A stretch of DNA of 39,232 nucleotides from Trametopsis cervina (lineage: Eukaryota; Basidiomycota; Agaricomycetes; Polyporales; Irpicaceae). A program made the position numbers and the translations under genes. Location: assembly GCA_022385755.1 (NCBI GenBank), contig MU278400.1, positions 1-39,232 on the forward strand. Reading direction: 5' to 3'. The notes beneath the pieces were generated by a model. It saw only the letters and a list, made by a program, of their open reading frames with translations, had not been told where the DNA came from and ran no database searches. Below are positions 1 through 11,905 of the stretch, one piece after another; position 1 is the first letter of the stretch, and the number at the start of each line of letters is the position of its first letter.

Positions 1-600
1 CACTTCCACTTTTGTCTCGTCGTCATCCCTGCGGCACTCAATCGACGCCTAATCGCAAGGTCATCTGGAAGTCTCGGTTCGACCTCTGACACTCGACCTT
101 CATGCGCTCACTCGCCTTCAACTGGACGCCATCGACGAGTCTCGTCGCCCTCATCCACGTTCCACGCCACGCCTCTCGACCCTCACCTCGCACCACAACC
201 CCCCTTCTTCTTCCCTGCCGCTTCTCTAACATCATGTGTGCAAACCCTCTGCACTGATCGATGGCGGTCGATCTGAAACGAAGTGCACACGCCACAACGC
301 CCTTCCGTCGCACTCTGTCAAGCACTCCCACCTTCGCCTCTTGATCGACACTCAATCACGTCCATCTCTTCTCTTCTCACCGGTCCATCGCGCTGTATGC
401 AATCACTCGCCTCCAACGCGATGACGCGGACGGCTCTCATCGATGTTGCTCCCGTCTCATGCTCCGCCTCTCAATCCTCATCTCGAACCACAGCAAACCT
501 CCCCCCGCCTCGCCGCCGCCCCTGCACCGTGTACGCGAACCCTCCGTCATGCGCAAGCCTCAGCTCCGAGCTCACGGCTGCCTTTTCTGGGACCCTCACC
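1..600 (+). repeat. Partial tandem duplication of the A-repeat head
   Basis: Two consecutive units carry the same order of blocks: tcaatcgacgcctaat / cgacactcaatcacgtc, then a block with cgccacgcctctcgacc / tgctccgcctctcaatcc, then cctcacctcgcaccac / cctcatctcgaaccac, then a tail with gcaaaccctc / gcgaaccctc. Unit 1 is cut by the window edge and ends near 250. Unit 2 starts at the head motif near 258, the same point at which the close similarity between copies A4 and A6 begins. Confidence 0.55.
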
Positions 601-1689
601 AAGTGATTTTGCCGCCGCCATCTTCCGTTCACCCAGTCTTATTTCCACTGCATGCGTCGTTTCGACACTATGGACGGCACAACAACTCCTTGCAGGTAAA
701 AAGGAAAGGGTGGGACTTGCATGGCGAGATTTGGGGCTAGGATGTGGCAGTCGATGCACTGGTGAGTGACTCAATCTGACCTGACGTTGCAATTGCTTAT
801 CAGGCAGGTACGCGAAGTCGTCGGTGTATGAGGCGAGCACACGGAGAGAGATATGATTTCCAATCGACTACGCCAACGCCACCCTTCTCGCAATTACATG
901 CACAATTCGCATGGATTAGCAGGCTGCCCACGGCAAGTTCTGTTCTCCCAGCATCACCGCACTTCCAGTCACGTCCCCATACCATCGTCTCATACCGGCA
1001 CGCTGTGTCTCCACCAGCCTCAGCGTCATTTGTGCGACCGCCTCTTTCGGGACTCTTGCGGGGCAGTGTCTCCGTGTCTACCTCTCCTCCGCCTGGCCGA
1101 GAATCCCCACGTATAACCAGACAAGCCAGCAATCGCTTTTATCCTCATAGAAGTAATCCTACCTCTCCTGGCCATCCCTTGGCCCTCTCACCGCGGCTAC
1201 GTAAACATATCCAACGGGACGTTTACTGCTCTGCACACTCTGCTTTCACTACGAGGATTCTCCGGCCATTTCTCGCTCACTGCTTAGCTCATAAGTATCG
1301 GTGTCGCACAATAGCCTATCCCATGGTCCACACGGAGGACAGCCTCTACGACGCAATGGAACAAATAGTAGGGGTGGCTGATCGAACGAATCAACGCTGA
1401 TGTCTGGTGACAGCCCTCGCACGACCTCTTCTCGTGAGTCATACTCCCCGATAGTACTCAAATTCCTCTCCGTCTGCTCACAGTGCACCACGCTCCAGCC
1501 CTCCAGATTTACATTCGGCCCCTCCTTGCCCGTAGACTCTCCACGGAGACCAGACTAGAAATTCGCAGACACTCAATCACCCCTGACAGCTACCTACGAC
1601 TATCCTGGATGTGCGCTATATAGCGACTAGCCGCTCCCAGCCCCACATCGCTTCGCCATGCCGAAGTAGTCGCGCCGTTCACCTGGGAC

Positions 1690-2660
1690 CTTTAACTGCG
1701 GCAGCAGCAGTAGGAGACCTTTCTCATCGTTCGTAGGACATCCTCGACACACGGAATCGTGTCGCGATGTCCTCCAGACGAGGTGCTACGACTATGCAGA
1801 CGGCCTCGCCCGCGTTTCATGCTGTATCACTTCAGCAACTCTCTGAGCTCCTTGGCCGCGATGCTATATCAGGCGCACGACAACACCTTTCGGCGGAAGA
1901 CGTTTCAAAAATTACCCAGATATGTGTTGCGCCGGGTCCAGCACGCAGGCCGTAATTTATTCCCGGCACGGTACCCGCATCGACACCTTCCAGCTCAACA
2001 TGCATGGCGCGCAGCCTCCCGTTCCACTTACACATCTCAGGCCCGACTTTCGCGTGCGCGTGTCGAAAAGGCCTTCATTGCCTGGCTCGCACTCAATACA
2101 ATTCGCGACTCCTCATTTTGTGTCAAGGACGTTGGGAGACGAAGGCGTAGAGCTGTTTATATATGCGGCCCTTCAAGACATCGCCTCCGCCGCCTCCGAA
2201 ACGTGCATACCCGCGAACCGGCTTGTGCGAGACAAGATGGATGATTCCAGGCGCGGCGTGCAATCTTGGATTACGATCAGGCACGGCTACCGTCGCAACG
2301 GGCGCTCGCGTGAACCAATACCTCTCCCCTCGGTCTCCTTTCCATTCGTACTCGGCACCAGGGTCTCCAACATGGTACGACCCCGCCCGTCGCTCGCACG
2401 CCGGCTTGCTCATGGCTGCGCGTCCGTTTCCGCAAGATGTGGCTCCATTCTCAGAAGACGCCCTAGATGAGAAATCCTACCTCTTCTCCTCTGCGGAGTG
2501 TCGACGTCGCCTCTCGCGCACCGCCTACTCAACTTCTCCCGCGTCATCTTCACACTGCTTCAATCACGTCCGGTGAACCGCGTGTCCTGGCAAATTTTCT
2601 GCAACTCGCTTCTGGATGGTCAGTGGAGGGAATAGCCACTCTTGCGATTCCGTGCGTGGG
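1690..2660 (+). pseudogene. Remnant of an unidentified plus-strand protein gene (copy B1)
   Basis: The open frame 1922-2470 contains a stretch (about 2090-2260) whose translation includes ATPHFVSRTLGDEGVELFIY and, further on, RLVRDKMDDSRRG. The homologous stretch at 19560-19760 reads TIPHFVFRTSEDEGTDL, then a stop, then, after a frame change, WLVRDEMQDPKGG. Upstream, RHGTRIDTFQLNMHGAQ (B1) aligns in frame with RHSPQIDALNIALHDAR (B2) over 51 nt without a gap. Similarity that respects the reading frame suggests that a real plus-strand protein was encoded here. I recognise no domain. The copy lacks a credible start and the frame does not connect to other exons, so I call it a remnant. A short third relic lies at 4395-4429. 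Confidence 0.4.
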
Positions 2661-5600
2661 GGCCATCGTACCTCAGGATGAGTACAATCACATCGGGTGT
2701 TTGTCCCCAGCAGATGCCCAGAAAAAACAGCTAGGAGTCCGTCAGGACCACGACCCAGCCAGCCCATCGACTTCCCTCTCTGCTCCGCAACCGTACGCCC
2801 TGTCGCAGACAGCTCCGCCCCTCTCCTTTTGCCTCGCGCGAACAAGACGTGCTGCATATGTTAGAATCTACGGATCGAGGAGTAGCTCGTTCCTTCTGTG
2901 TTTGCCGCGCGGGTGAGGCGACTCTCGAGGACCATTTCCATCTCGCGCTGTGCGAGTTCAAGACCTGATGGAGGTCGGCAGCTGCTGCTGAGTTGGAAGC
3001 TTGTGCGGGCTTTGACATAGGAGGGCCGCTGTGGAGATAAAGTGAGTACATGACCAACCACAGGTCTTGTATCTAGACTGGCTTACGTCGACTGGTAGGT
3101 AATGCTATCGGAGTTGACGAGGCATTTATGATGGCGCATCCCCGATCTGCGAAGCCGTGCTTCGTCGCTGTGGCGTGAAGTATGACAGCATCGAAGCCTG
3201 CACCGCATCGATTGATGCTTCCTTTTGGACATATTGCGCATCCGCGGCCCCCAAGACGCATACACGCACCTCCAACGACACACCACAAACGGCTCGTTCA
3301 TCGCTCCGATTGCCGTCTTGCATCACGGCACCCCGACCGCTGCCGGCTCTCTCACTTCTTCTTGAAGCTAGCTTGGTGCACGCATTGCCATTTCCACACC
3401 TCAGCATCAAACTAGTACCCGCTCCCTGCGGCGCTCTCACCAAGCGACCGCTCCGCTTCTACCTCGCCCTCGCTCCCAGTCTCGTTTCCGATCCCGTTGT
3501 TCTTCTCCATCCCAGGCCCCGTTCCCTCACTTTTTTACACTGTGCTGCTTGTGCAAGGCAAGGGTGTCCGGCGATCGTCGTGTATATGTTCTGCAACTCT
3601 TTGTCGACCCACGATCGCTGCCTATGCCTGATGTCAAAGCATCTCCGTGCGGCCCGTCCACCACTCTTGCCCTAAACCCATGACCACCGGCTCCTCGTTA
3701 ATACATGACGGAGTTAGTGACCTCCGGCAACGTTCCCGATTGCACACAGTGAGTCTTCCACCGTCCGAAGTCACGCCGCGACTTTCTTGGGTATCTACGT
3801 TCTGAGTTCGTAAGTACTACCATTAATTCTACTCAAACTGACTACCAGACTGATGGGTTGCCGCTACAAAGCGGTCTGAACAAGTTGAACAGCGCGTTAC
3901 GCTATTGGTCTGCCTCACTCTCCGACTATCGTTCCCTCAACAGAGATTTGACGCGTTAACAGAACGTGCATGCCAGAAACCAATCGCAAGGCAGCACTCG
4001 CACTACCCCTTTTTTCCGTGGGTATGCTCGCCCCAGCGACTACAGTCCGCATTTGCGCAACCTTGGGTTGTGCAGTATCAATGTCAATGACATGGAGCTT
4101 CGGGTAGGCGTAACGGCTGATATCCCAAGTATCTACATGTGTTGGAGGTCGGACGATGCGAGGCACATTGCCTGGACGCGGGGTGAGAGCTGTGGAGGTG
4201 ATGTTAGAGTCACTGGCTGGTGGAGAACACATTTCTGAAAAAGTGCGCGTGTTGAAAGGCTTGTACCTTTTTCGTGACTCACGAAAATACATCTCATCGT
4301 CTTCGAAACGATACAGATTCCGCTACCGGTCGAAGTGTTGTGACCATTCTATAGCGTCGAGACCCGAGCTCTTTCCACGTCGAAGTGGCAGAAAAGCTTC
4401 ATTTTGTGTCACGATTGACACCTTCCAGCACACAGCGATTCCTGTTCACTGAGCAACGCGTTCTACGTGATCGCTCTGGCTAGCGCAATTGCCCGTCCCC
4501 TTCGGTGCAGGTTATGCATGATGTTCAACGGTGCCAGAAGTTCCTCCTGCGGCTGTGATCGACCTCAGACAGCAACATCAAACGCCGTTCCGAGTTCAAG
4601 TGTATCCACTCTGCCGTATATTGCTGGCGCGGTGCGTCTGTGAACCTGCGGGGGTCTCACACATTCTCCATTCGATACTACGAGATTGCCGGTGTCCTTA
4701 ACAGGCTGTACTTAGGCGGAACTACGACTACAATCTCCCGCACATCCGCATAGAAAGTCATCGTAGGCACCCGATGGCGTTGAGAAATATAACATCGGAC
4801 TTGGCGCGATCTTTGGGACGACAGGTAGGCGGTCTCCCGTACCACGACGACCGATATGGGGTTCCCTCTACATGGCATTTGTGGTATCGACCACGCTAGT
4901 CGAAAAACCAGTGTCGGATGGAGAGAATTGACGGATGTACCGTCGGGCAGCGGAGTATTCATACGATGAGCCGATGGACTTCATTAGCATCAAAAGCTTC
5001 ACTGTGTAAATTACCATGCGCATAGACGGCAGTATCTACGTGCAATCAGGCCATAATGACCGTACAACATCTGCGAGCAAAGTCACGTTCATGTATTTCA
5101 TGTTTTGCGTCGGATATATATATATTTGCTTTGATCAGGACGCTTAGACGAATCATACAGATGTCTATCAGATTATCGCTCTCCAGAATCCCGATGCGAT
5201 CAGAGAGAACTACGCCTCCCCTAATTATCGACGCTCTGGGCCGCTATTGTCCACCCGATCCGCGTTAGCGGTTCATGTAGTTGTTCCCAGGTAATCTCCT
5301 AGTCGTCTCCTCTACCTCTTGCAGTGGGTGCCGCCTATTGAGGTTATATATTCCTTCGGTATACGGGATGTGAAGAGCGGCGATGGGAAGCTGCCCATCT
5401 TGATCCCTCCATCAACTATCAGGTGGCGGTTGTCGGGTCTTGCCTGGCTAAGGTAGGGTTTCGAGGTCTCAAGGTACGCCTAAGACGATAATCAGACATC
5501 TTGTACTGACAGATCAAAATTCGTCGAGGTCCTGCACGCTGAATACGCCTGTAATTCTGCGGATTTTTTCGACCGTGTTGTCCATGAAGGGCCCCAAAGT

Positions 5601-6059
5601 TGACGAAGATGGCTTGAACGATTGCAGGGGCTTATCACTCTGGCACTGTAACAAGCGTTTGCAATAAGCCATACTAATATAAGACAGCTTCAGACAATCT
5701 AGACCTTACCTGAGGCATAACCACGCGCATTTCAAGACTCGTGGTGGTACTGAGGGCTGTCCCATTTCTTTCCTCGCACGCCTACCGAGCAGAGCTCCGC
5801 CGCACGTGTGGCCGAGGAGACGACAAAGTCTACGTATTGAGCATGCTAGTATCGATATCCTTGCGGCACCGCGTATTCTGGGCCCCAAAGGATCTAGATG
5901 GCGGCATGAAGACCACCCTAGGGCCCGGATAGACGCATGGGAAGTAGAAGACATGTGTGGAAGATTGCTTCAGATGCCTTGGGGTGTGTGCGAGTCCGCC
6001 GATCGTGACCTTGCGTCAATGCGGCGCAGTGGATATTGTGGTAGAGGTGGGTAGGAGAA
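2661..6059. other. Gene-poor stretch, no supported gene
   Basis: Open frames here are short or compositionally biased, and none is conserved elsewhere in the window. The one exception is 4395-4429, where cattttgtgtcacgattg followed by acaccttccag repeats motifs of the B remnants (HFVSR and IDTFQ), so it is probably a small relic. A short TA dinucleotide run lies at 5113-5125. Nothing else was recognised. Confidence 0.5.
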
Positions 6060-7250
6060 GCGTGAGTAGGAAGGAAGGGCACGATGCGTAAAGTGAGACG
6101 TGTTGGTACATGTGTATGTGCCGGGAGGTGCACACCCGCGCGAGGTGAGTCCGAGGTGAATACTGTGACCGAAAACGCAGGTAATATCGATGAAGCTATA
6201 TTGATGCAGGTGCATCGCACGAGAAAACGCGGAACTCACTAGAGACAGCACGCGTCATACTCCTACGTCCCATCCAACGTCCATCCTCCCTACCAAGCGA
6301 CCATCATGGTCAAACGCGAGCGGCCTGATAGTTCGTGTCGTGAGACGCAGCACGAGGACGTGACGCTAGAACTCTCACTTCATCTTCCACAGCCAGGGCG
6401 CAGTTGAGGATCAAGGTGGAGCGGTTGACATGCAGTGAAGTTGGACCATGGTGAATGAAACGAGTGTGAAGGCACAGATCGAAGACGACCGATCTGACCC
6501 GAAGTGCCCACGCCACAACGCCCGAGCTTCTATCGCGCCGTTACGGCCTGCCAAGCACTTCCGCCTTCATCTCGACATCGTCACTGGATCGACAAACAAT
6601 CGCAACGATGTCTCGACGTCTCGGCCTAACTGCGGACGCTCGAGATACATACGTTCACTCACCGTGACGCATCGGACCACTCTCATCACCCTCGTTCACG
6701 TCGCGCGCCACGCACCTCAAGCGTCGTCTCGGACCACAGCACCGCTTCCGCCACATCACGCCTTCTACCAGCACTCATTCTCCTCCTGTATCACAACTCT
6801 AACACTGTCTATGCTACTTATCAACCGTCCGCAAGCCTCCGCCTCGATCTTGTGACCCCCTTCCTCTCAGAGTCTTGTCAAGTGACCGCGCCACCGCAAG
6901 TTGACGTTCACACAGTCCGATGCAAACCGTGCGTCATGAGTCGTCTGCTGCAATTGGTGGCCCGAGTGGCTGTGGGAGTCGGGTGTCGAACGATTGGAGG
7001 CAAATAGGTTGGAAGACTGGTGAGCGTGTTCTATGTATATGTGTGGATTGTGGATGCTGTGTATTTCGTGGTACTCATCGTATGAACATTCATCGGAATA
7101 ATACCCCCTCAGCTCTCAGTAGAAACGTCACTGCCTTTTTATGGCGTGCAGGGACTTTCCACCTTCCAGCGACCATGTCGCCGGCTTTCTAGCCGAGTCC
7201 AACCCCTTACAACTACGTCCAAGCCTTGCACGATTACTTAAGGTGCAGAA
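6060..7250 (+). repeat. Repeat family A, copy A2
   Basis: The landmarks run in the family order: CGCGAGGTGAGTCCGAG at about 6141, an acceptor-like TTGATGCAG ending at 6209, GCGGAACTCACTAGAG near 6230, the head CCGATCTGACCCGAAG near 6490 followed by CCACGCCACAACGCCCGAG, the tail GATGCAAACCGTGCGTCATG near 6918, and GACTGGTGAGCGTG near 7016. It lies immediately downstream of the 3' end of DUF6535 gene 1, with its own apparent direction opposite to that gene. No coding potential was recognised. Confidence 0.6.
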
Positions 7251-7317
7251 CCTCAATTGGCCTCTTTATTCTCCGGATAGTAGCAGCATTAGACATCTGC
7301 TCTGATTACGTTAACAT

Positions 7318-7533
7318 CTAAAGTGCCCCATTCAGGTTCGTCCCAGCAGATATGTCTCCCCACTGTACGTGAAGTTCTAACTCTTCGGCCCAACGCCTCA
7401 CGGCCGATGTTGTGGATGACAGGGCTTTCAACGCTGCACCCGTAAATACAGCCTCTCGCGTAGCCGCATATAATGCCGTTGAGGAGCCACGATGGTGTCG
7501 AAGACAATGTCGGAATTCGGGTGAGCGTAACAC
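7318..7533 (-). pseudogene. Conserved segment X1 downstream of DUF6535 gene 1
   Basis: The minus-strand frame reads ALYAATREAVFTGAALKAL. The corresponding place downstream of gene 3 reads ALMYAVARDVVATDATKEA. The region downstream of gene 2 has a weaker match (AQVARDDV). The DNA blocks GCCTCTCGCGTAGCCGCATA here and GTCTCGCGCAACCGCATACA at 25335 align directly. The coding strand is uncertain, because a plus-strand intron-like pattern at 7537-7581 (GTAAGT, CGACTGACATGC, TAG) is also shared with 25424-25470. It could be a small helical protein gene in decay or a conserved 3' element. No family was recognised. Confidence 0.4.
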
Positions 7534-7853
7534 AGGGTAAGTAGGCCTCCCGGTACAGCGACTGACATGCCCCGCTTGTAGGCTCTATACTGCGGGTTGT
7601 AGTATTTGCGTCAAAAGGTGCACCTTTGTGCCACTGCGTCGACGGAGGCCCCTACGTATTTACTGTCTAGAAGCGGCATGTAGATGCACCCATGTATTTT
7701 AACTGCTGACGAAAAAGTTCCGTGTTTGTGCAATATTTAACCAGCACGCTTTCGCAAAAATAACACATACTGACGACACGAAGTGACAGCATACACATAG
7801 GTCTGTGTAATCCCAGCCGACATGACTTGTGCACGAATCTATGTAGATAAGAG

Positions 7854-7964
7854 TTACGGGTTATCCCCACTGTGTCTATCCTCTGTTCCCTCACGAATAG
7901 CTTCGCCTAGAGACTGATCTCTATCACGGTTTGTATGATCCGCCCGTTCTACGTAAAGCGCAAG
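7854..7964 (-). pseudogene. Detached C-terminal tail of DUF6535 gene 1
   Basis: Directly after the TAG at 7965-7967 the same frame stays open for 36 codons to a TAA at 7854. It encodes VERADHTNRDRDQSL and REGTEDRHSGDNP. The intact tail of gene 3 has VEVGHDDGDQSR and REGTEDGGGGDHP at the same positions, and gene 2 has GDGQSRDG. The in-frame match shows that this stretch was once translated. I see no plausible intron that would remove the stop: the best GT-AG pair is 38 nt and breaks the frame. Confidence 0.75.
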
Positions 7965-10900
7965 CTATCCGTACGCTGCGCTGACCGTTCTCATGCTATC
8001 ACCTGTATTGCCAATGTCCGTCGCCTCCGCGGGATCGCTTCTGGACAGCCCAGTAGCGTTCGTAGAGCCCATACCATTCTCTTGGACTGGAGATCGCACG
8101 TCTAATGCTCCTTCGCGAATGGGTTCAGAAGGTGCGCTATCTAGAGGCCGGTCGGGCTCGATACCGTGGTCGTATGGCGAGAATGGAAGGGTGATGGTCG
8201 GAATGGTGTATGGATATGTACGAGTATCATCCGTGTCTTCCCCAAGCTCAGAGTCGACAGCTTGATGGCCCGCGCCAGACGTGCCGTAGGGTATTGCTGC
8301 AGGACATTAGTTTTGATCCTGCTAACATCGACGAACAGAGGACCACCTGATTGTGTTGCTCCTTTGACATGCTCCAGAGGGATGTCCTGTGAGGCATTAT
8401 CTTGAGCGACGGTACCGGTCGGCAAAGAGGGTGCAGTGGACGTGATGATATCAGGACCTTGGGCGGGAAGTCTCTCAAGCTGTTGCTGACCCTCGTTGGT
8501 GGTATCACTGCGTCCAGTCTCCACTCGGCGTGTACCACTTGCATCTTCAGCAAGACTCGATGCATCTGTGTCGGCCACCGATCTGTCGCTCACAAGAAGC
8601 TCCGCAGGTGTTGGAACTCCCTCGGAATGCACGAAGGCTTCGTCATCACCGGGATTAGCGTCTTGAGGAAGAATTTCAGCGAGAGGAGGCTCTTCTAAGC
8701 TGGTAGTTTGGGTAGGTATGGTATGGAGTGGATGAACGTGAGAGTCGAGGTGTCGCAACAGACTGTGGGTACCATCCACTGTGACATCGGGTACCAGTTT
8801 GGATGTTCTGATTGCACATTACGAATCAGTATAAAATATATGACGAGCTCATGGTACCTACACATTGTGCGTGGTAAGTGTCATAGCCATACCACCGACC
8901 GTGCCCTGCGGTTTACTCGAAGTCCCATGTTGACAGAGCGGTTCGTAACTGTCGATAGGAGAGGGAAACGTCGTATCAACTGGTACGTTCTCACCATCTG
9001 CTGCCGATGCGCTGGACTGCGGGGAACTTCCTTGATTGTCGCTGCTCTGGCTAAGAGTCGCAAGCGGTGTGTTGAGTGTGTCGGACATGGCGGTCTCCTG
9101 GACCTGGCTTTGAGCGTTGGCAGAAACCTCTTTAAGGCGGCGTATGCGCCAGAGTCCGAGGTATGAACCGCTGTCACCCCATGGATCTCGAGGGCTGGGA
9201 TTGATGTGCAGAAGTTCCGAGATGTACTCATCCGGGACAGGAGAGTCCTCCGGATTGAACGTCGTGAGCCACGCCGCGTATTCTTCATCGTTGTCCGAGT
9301 TGTTGATTCCATCGAAGCCTGTGATCCAGTAGAAACACACGTTGACATCGTACCTGGCAGCATCGGAATCTTTTCTCCAAGTACGCTGCACGAGCTGCGT
9401 CAAAGCAGTGAAGACATCGCGCCAGACTGGGCCCAAGTTTAGAGCCCGGATGTCATCACGATCATACGGTGATGGCCCACGGATTTCCGAGCAGAGCCTC
9501 ACTGCCTTCTCTCCATCGATCTCGGACGGGGGGCTGGAAGCGAAGGCCGTAATGACAGTCTTGATGTTTGACAGGGCTAGCCGAGTGAAGAGGTGAGAAT
9601 GAGCTAATGTAGAATGAACAAATCACGCACCGTCTGCGTTAATGTTTGTTAGCACATCGGGTCCTATTTCGTACAATCCATACCCGAAGTATGAGATCCA
9701 AAACTGCCTTAACGCTTCGCTCGACTTCACTGCCAATTCTCGAATATTAAAGAAGTCGCTAGTGTCATACGAGACAGCCATCAATTTAACAAGAAGCGAG
9801 ACGGCATAACCCCACCCCCATTCGCGGTAATGAACATTGGATGACCCGGCAGCCGTGGTTGCGATATCTGACTTGAGCCGCTGCGCCAGCCAAGCGATAG
9901 TAGGACCGAGTGACTCGCGGTGCAGCACCTTGCTCCATGGCCTGGATTGTTCTGCTTCAAACGAGGCGGGGACGTCCAATCTAGTAAAGTACACCTCCAG
10001 CAATGACTTCAGGCATGATACAGATATGAAGAGAGCAAAGTCGGGGCGCTCGAGACGTCGGCAGATGAGTGCGAGCAGTAATTGTAGCACCGGGGCAGAA
10101 TCTGAGGGCTGGCAGATCGTGCCAAGCATCGCGCAGTCATTCGGGTCGCAGCGATCGAGCCAACGTGGGAGGGTAGTCGGGGGTTGCATGAGCGAGACAG
10201 AGAGACGAAGGAAGAAAGCCCAGCGTTCTGGCTCTTTACCAGCAGACACAGACTGAAGAAAGGGCACGGCTTCCATGTGATATTCTGGAATTGTTAGGTG
10301 GAAGGATTCCACATAGTCCAAAATGGTGTGGACCGCCGTCAGTGCGCGAGGCGTTAGCTCCTCCAACTCTATAATCTTCGAATCGCCAGAGAACATGTCC
10401 TGCGATGGGAGTCGATTGAGTATGAGCTGTTGGGAAAGCTTGAGGGCGTCTTTCCACTCGATCTTGCTTTGTTGTATTGCGTGTGAGATGGCTGTGTCAA
10501 CCACCTCGTCGTTACCGTGCAATCTGTCCGCATCAAGCAGGATTGCAAAGTCGGCGGAGCCGCTCTTGATGGCGATCTCCTCGGTGCGCGCCAACGTTGT
10601 GTCGGTCAGATGTTTGTAATATTCATCTAGCCATACTTGAAGGACACCCAGAAGACGGATGGCGGTGCCAGTTGAACGTCGGCGCCAAAACGTGATAAAT
10701 CGAAGTACCACATCGATCCACATCTTCCTGAGATTTTCGCGCACCAGTGTGGTTAATCCATCGAGGGCAGGCGTCTGGTACGGACACTGCGCAGAGAAGA
10801 TTGGCAAAGTAGTAGCGGCGATGAAGAGGAAAGCCCAGCCGCATACAAGGGGAAGGGTAGTGTTCCTCACACTTGGGTGTACGTCGGCTGTAAAGTAGCA

Positions 10901-11578
10901 CAGACCGACGAAGAAGAGTGCGAGGGAAATTTGGAGGAGGAATGGCAGAAACGCAGCTATTTCCAGAACATACCATCTTTCTAGGCCTTCCCTGCGAAAG
11001 TGGCGCACACGCATACGACCCTGCGGAAAAGAGGTGGTGAATTTGATGTATTGTCGCAGCCACTGCTTGACGAGGATGGCGAATGACGCGGTTGCGAGGC
11101 TGATGATAAGGCTTGCCGTCCAGAGGTCGTTGACGACAATGGCGTTACGGGTCGGCTCAAAAGGCGGCGGCGGGGTTGCGGGCGTGGTGCTGTTGATGAA
11201 GCTACCTTCCACGTGGTAACTGGCTCCTTGAGTCGACATCTGGGTGGCAACGAAGAGAGTGGTGACTGCGGCATCGGGCTGGAGAAGGGCGTATGCAATG
11301 AGGACAAAGGCTGCTAGGACAGCGGAAAAGAGGCCAGTCTGAGAGGTAGTCGGTTCGAGTAAACAACGACAGCACATGAACATAGATTGACTCACGAAGA
11401 CTAAAAGTGTGTCAATATCGTCCTTGTAACCCTCGATCTCCTGCTTATCAAATTCTTCTACGCCACTTTGAAGACCAGGCCAGCCAGTGATTGGTTGGGG
11501 GCGATTAACCACGTACATGGGGTTAGACACAGTGCCCAGAGTCCCTAGCGATGGGCTGGGCGCTGGCTGATCTGCCAT
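7965..11578 (-). CDS. DUF6535 family membrane protein, gene 1 (C-terminally truncated)
   Basis: There are five exons: 11578-11396, 11338-9631, 9576-8862, 8807-8347 and 8296-7965, giving 1132 residues. The introns are 57, 54, 54 and 50 nt, GT-AG, phases 0, 1, 2, 1, matching genes 2 and 3. The start MADQPAP matches MADQ/MSDQ in the paralogues. Residues 32-61 carry the family signature (GWPGLQSGVEEFDKQEI, ending LLVF). The hydrophobic core follows: TM about 62-80, 128-151, 184-210 and 222-242, with LVKQWLRQY and LCYFTADVHPSVRNTT between them. A helical cytosolic-type region comes next (GNDEVVDTAISHA, LTPRALTAVH), then the exon 3 block (WRDVFTALTQLVQ, NPEDSPVPDE) and a Ser/Thr/Asp/Glu-rich tail. 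Function is unknown for the family. Oddities are the premature TAG at 7965, a weak last donor (GTGGTC), and a first intron without stops in frame. The gene may still be expressed with a shortened tail. Confidence 0.85.
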
Positions 11579-11905
11579 AGCGGCTGTTAAACTGCGGCAA
11601 CAAATAAAGGGCTTCGGCTATGGGAAAGAGATAGAGGGAGGAGCTGGGGGTTAATATGGTGGGGAACGGGATATATAACTTGCTGGGCGAAGACGCGAAC
11701 CCTGTCGTGAGAGCGCAGCAACGAGGTGAGTCCACGAGTGTGCGTGCAGGATGCCGTGCATATCTCATATGGAAATGTACGACTGACCTGTGCTGCCAGG
11801 TGCCAGCTCCATCCACCGTTCACATCTTCCATCTTCCATACAGCGCTGATTCGGAGTGGGCCTGTGACCGATCTTCTGTAATGGGCTTCGAACATGAGTT
11901 TGTGC
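11579..11905 (-). promoter_or_regulatory. 5' flank of DUF6535 gene 1: TATA-like box and divergent intron-like signature
   Basis: On the minus strand a TATATAT box lies at 11677-11671, 99 nt before the ATG. The other two genes have TATA-like boxes at 98 and 91 nt. On the plus strand the pattern ACGAGGTGAGTCC (GT at 11726), a CATCTCATATGGAA block, ACTGACC, and CTGCCAG ending at 11799 looks like a 74-nt intron. The same order is found beside genes 2 and 3. The sequence after it (ATCTTCCATACAGCGCTG, then TTCGGAGTGG and GGGCTTCGAACA) is also shared with gene 2. I infer a bidirectional promoter. Confidence 0.55.

Larger units (their letters stand above)
1..2660 (+). repeat. Repeat family A, long copy A1 (runs off the left edge)
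   Basis: This degenerate direct repeat shares recognisable blocks with 6060-7250, 11905-12960, 21990-23700 and 38053-39232. Shared landmarks are a head around 258-300 (cgatctgaaacg then cacgccacaacgccc), a CACTGGTGAGTGAC block at 758-770, a CGCCAACGCCACCCTTCTC block near 869, and a CACGTATAACCAG block near 1108. From about 1360 onward it also matches 18360-20100. The first 600 bases contain the head region twice in tandem, at 1-250 and 258-600. No intact gene was recognised. The many plus-strand open frames across 1-1700 are Pro/Ser/Arg-rich and not shared in frame with the other copies. The repeat may be a decayed multi-exon transcription unit rather than a classical transposon. The outer limits are approximate. 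Confidence 0.65.

Noticed and set aside
70..100. GGTTCGACC box reminiscent of a tRNA B box
   Set aside because: No A box at the right distance and no cloverleaf. The motif is part of the A repeat and varies between copies.
828..1400. 190-codon plus-strand open frame in repeat A1
   Set aside because: It is not preserved in frame in the homologous A4 and A6 sequence, and its Ser/Pro/Arg-rich composition is typical of chance frames in this repeat.
3157..3675. 172-codon plus-strand open frame
   Set aside because: No domain, no similar sequence in the window and no gene-like context.
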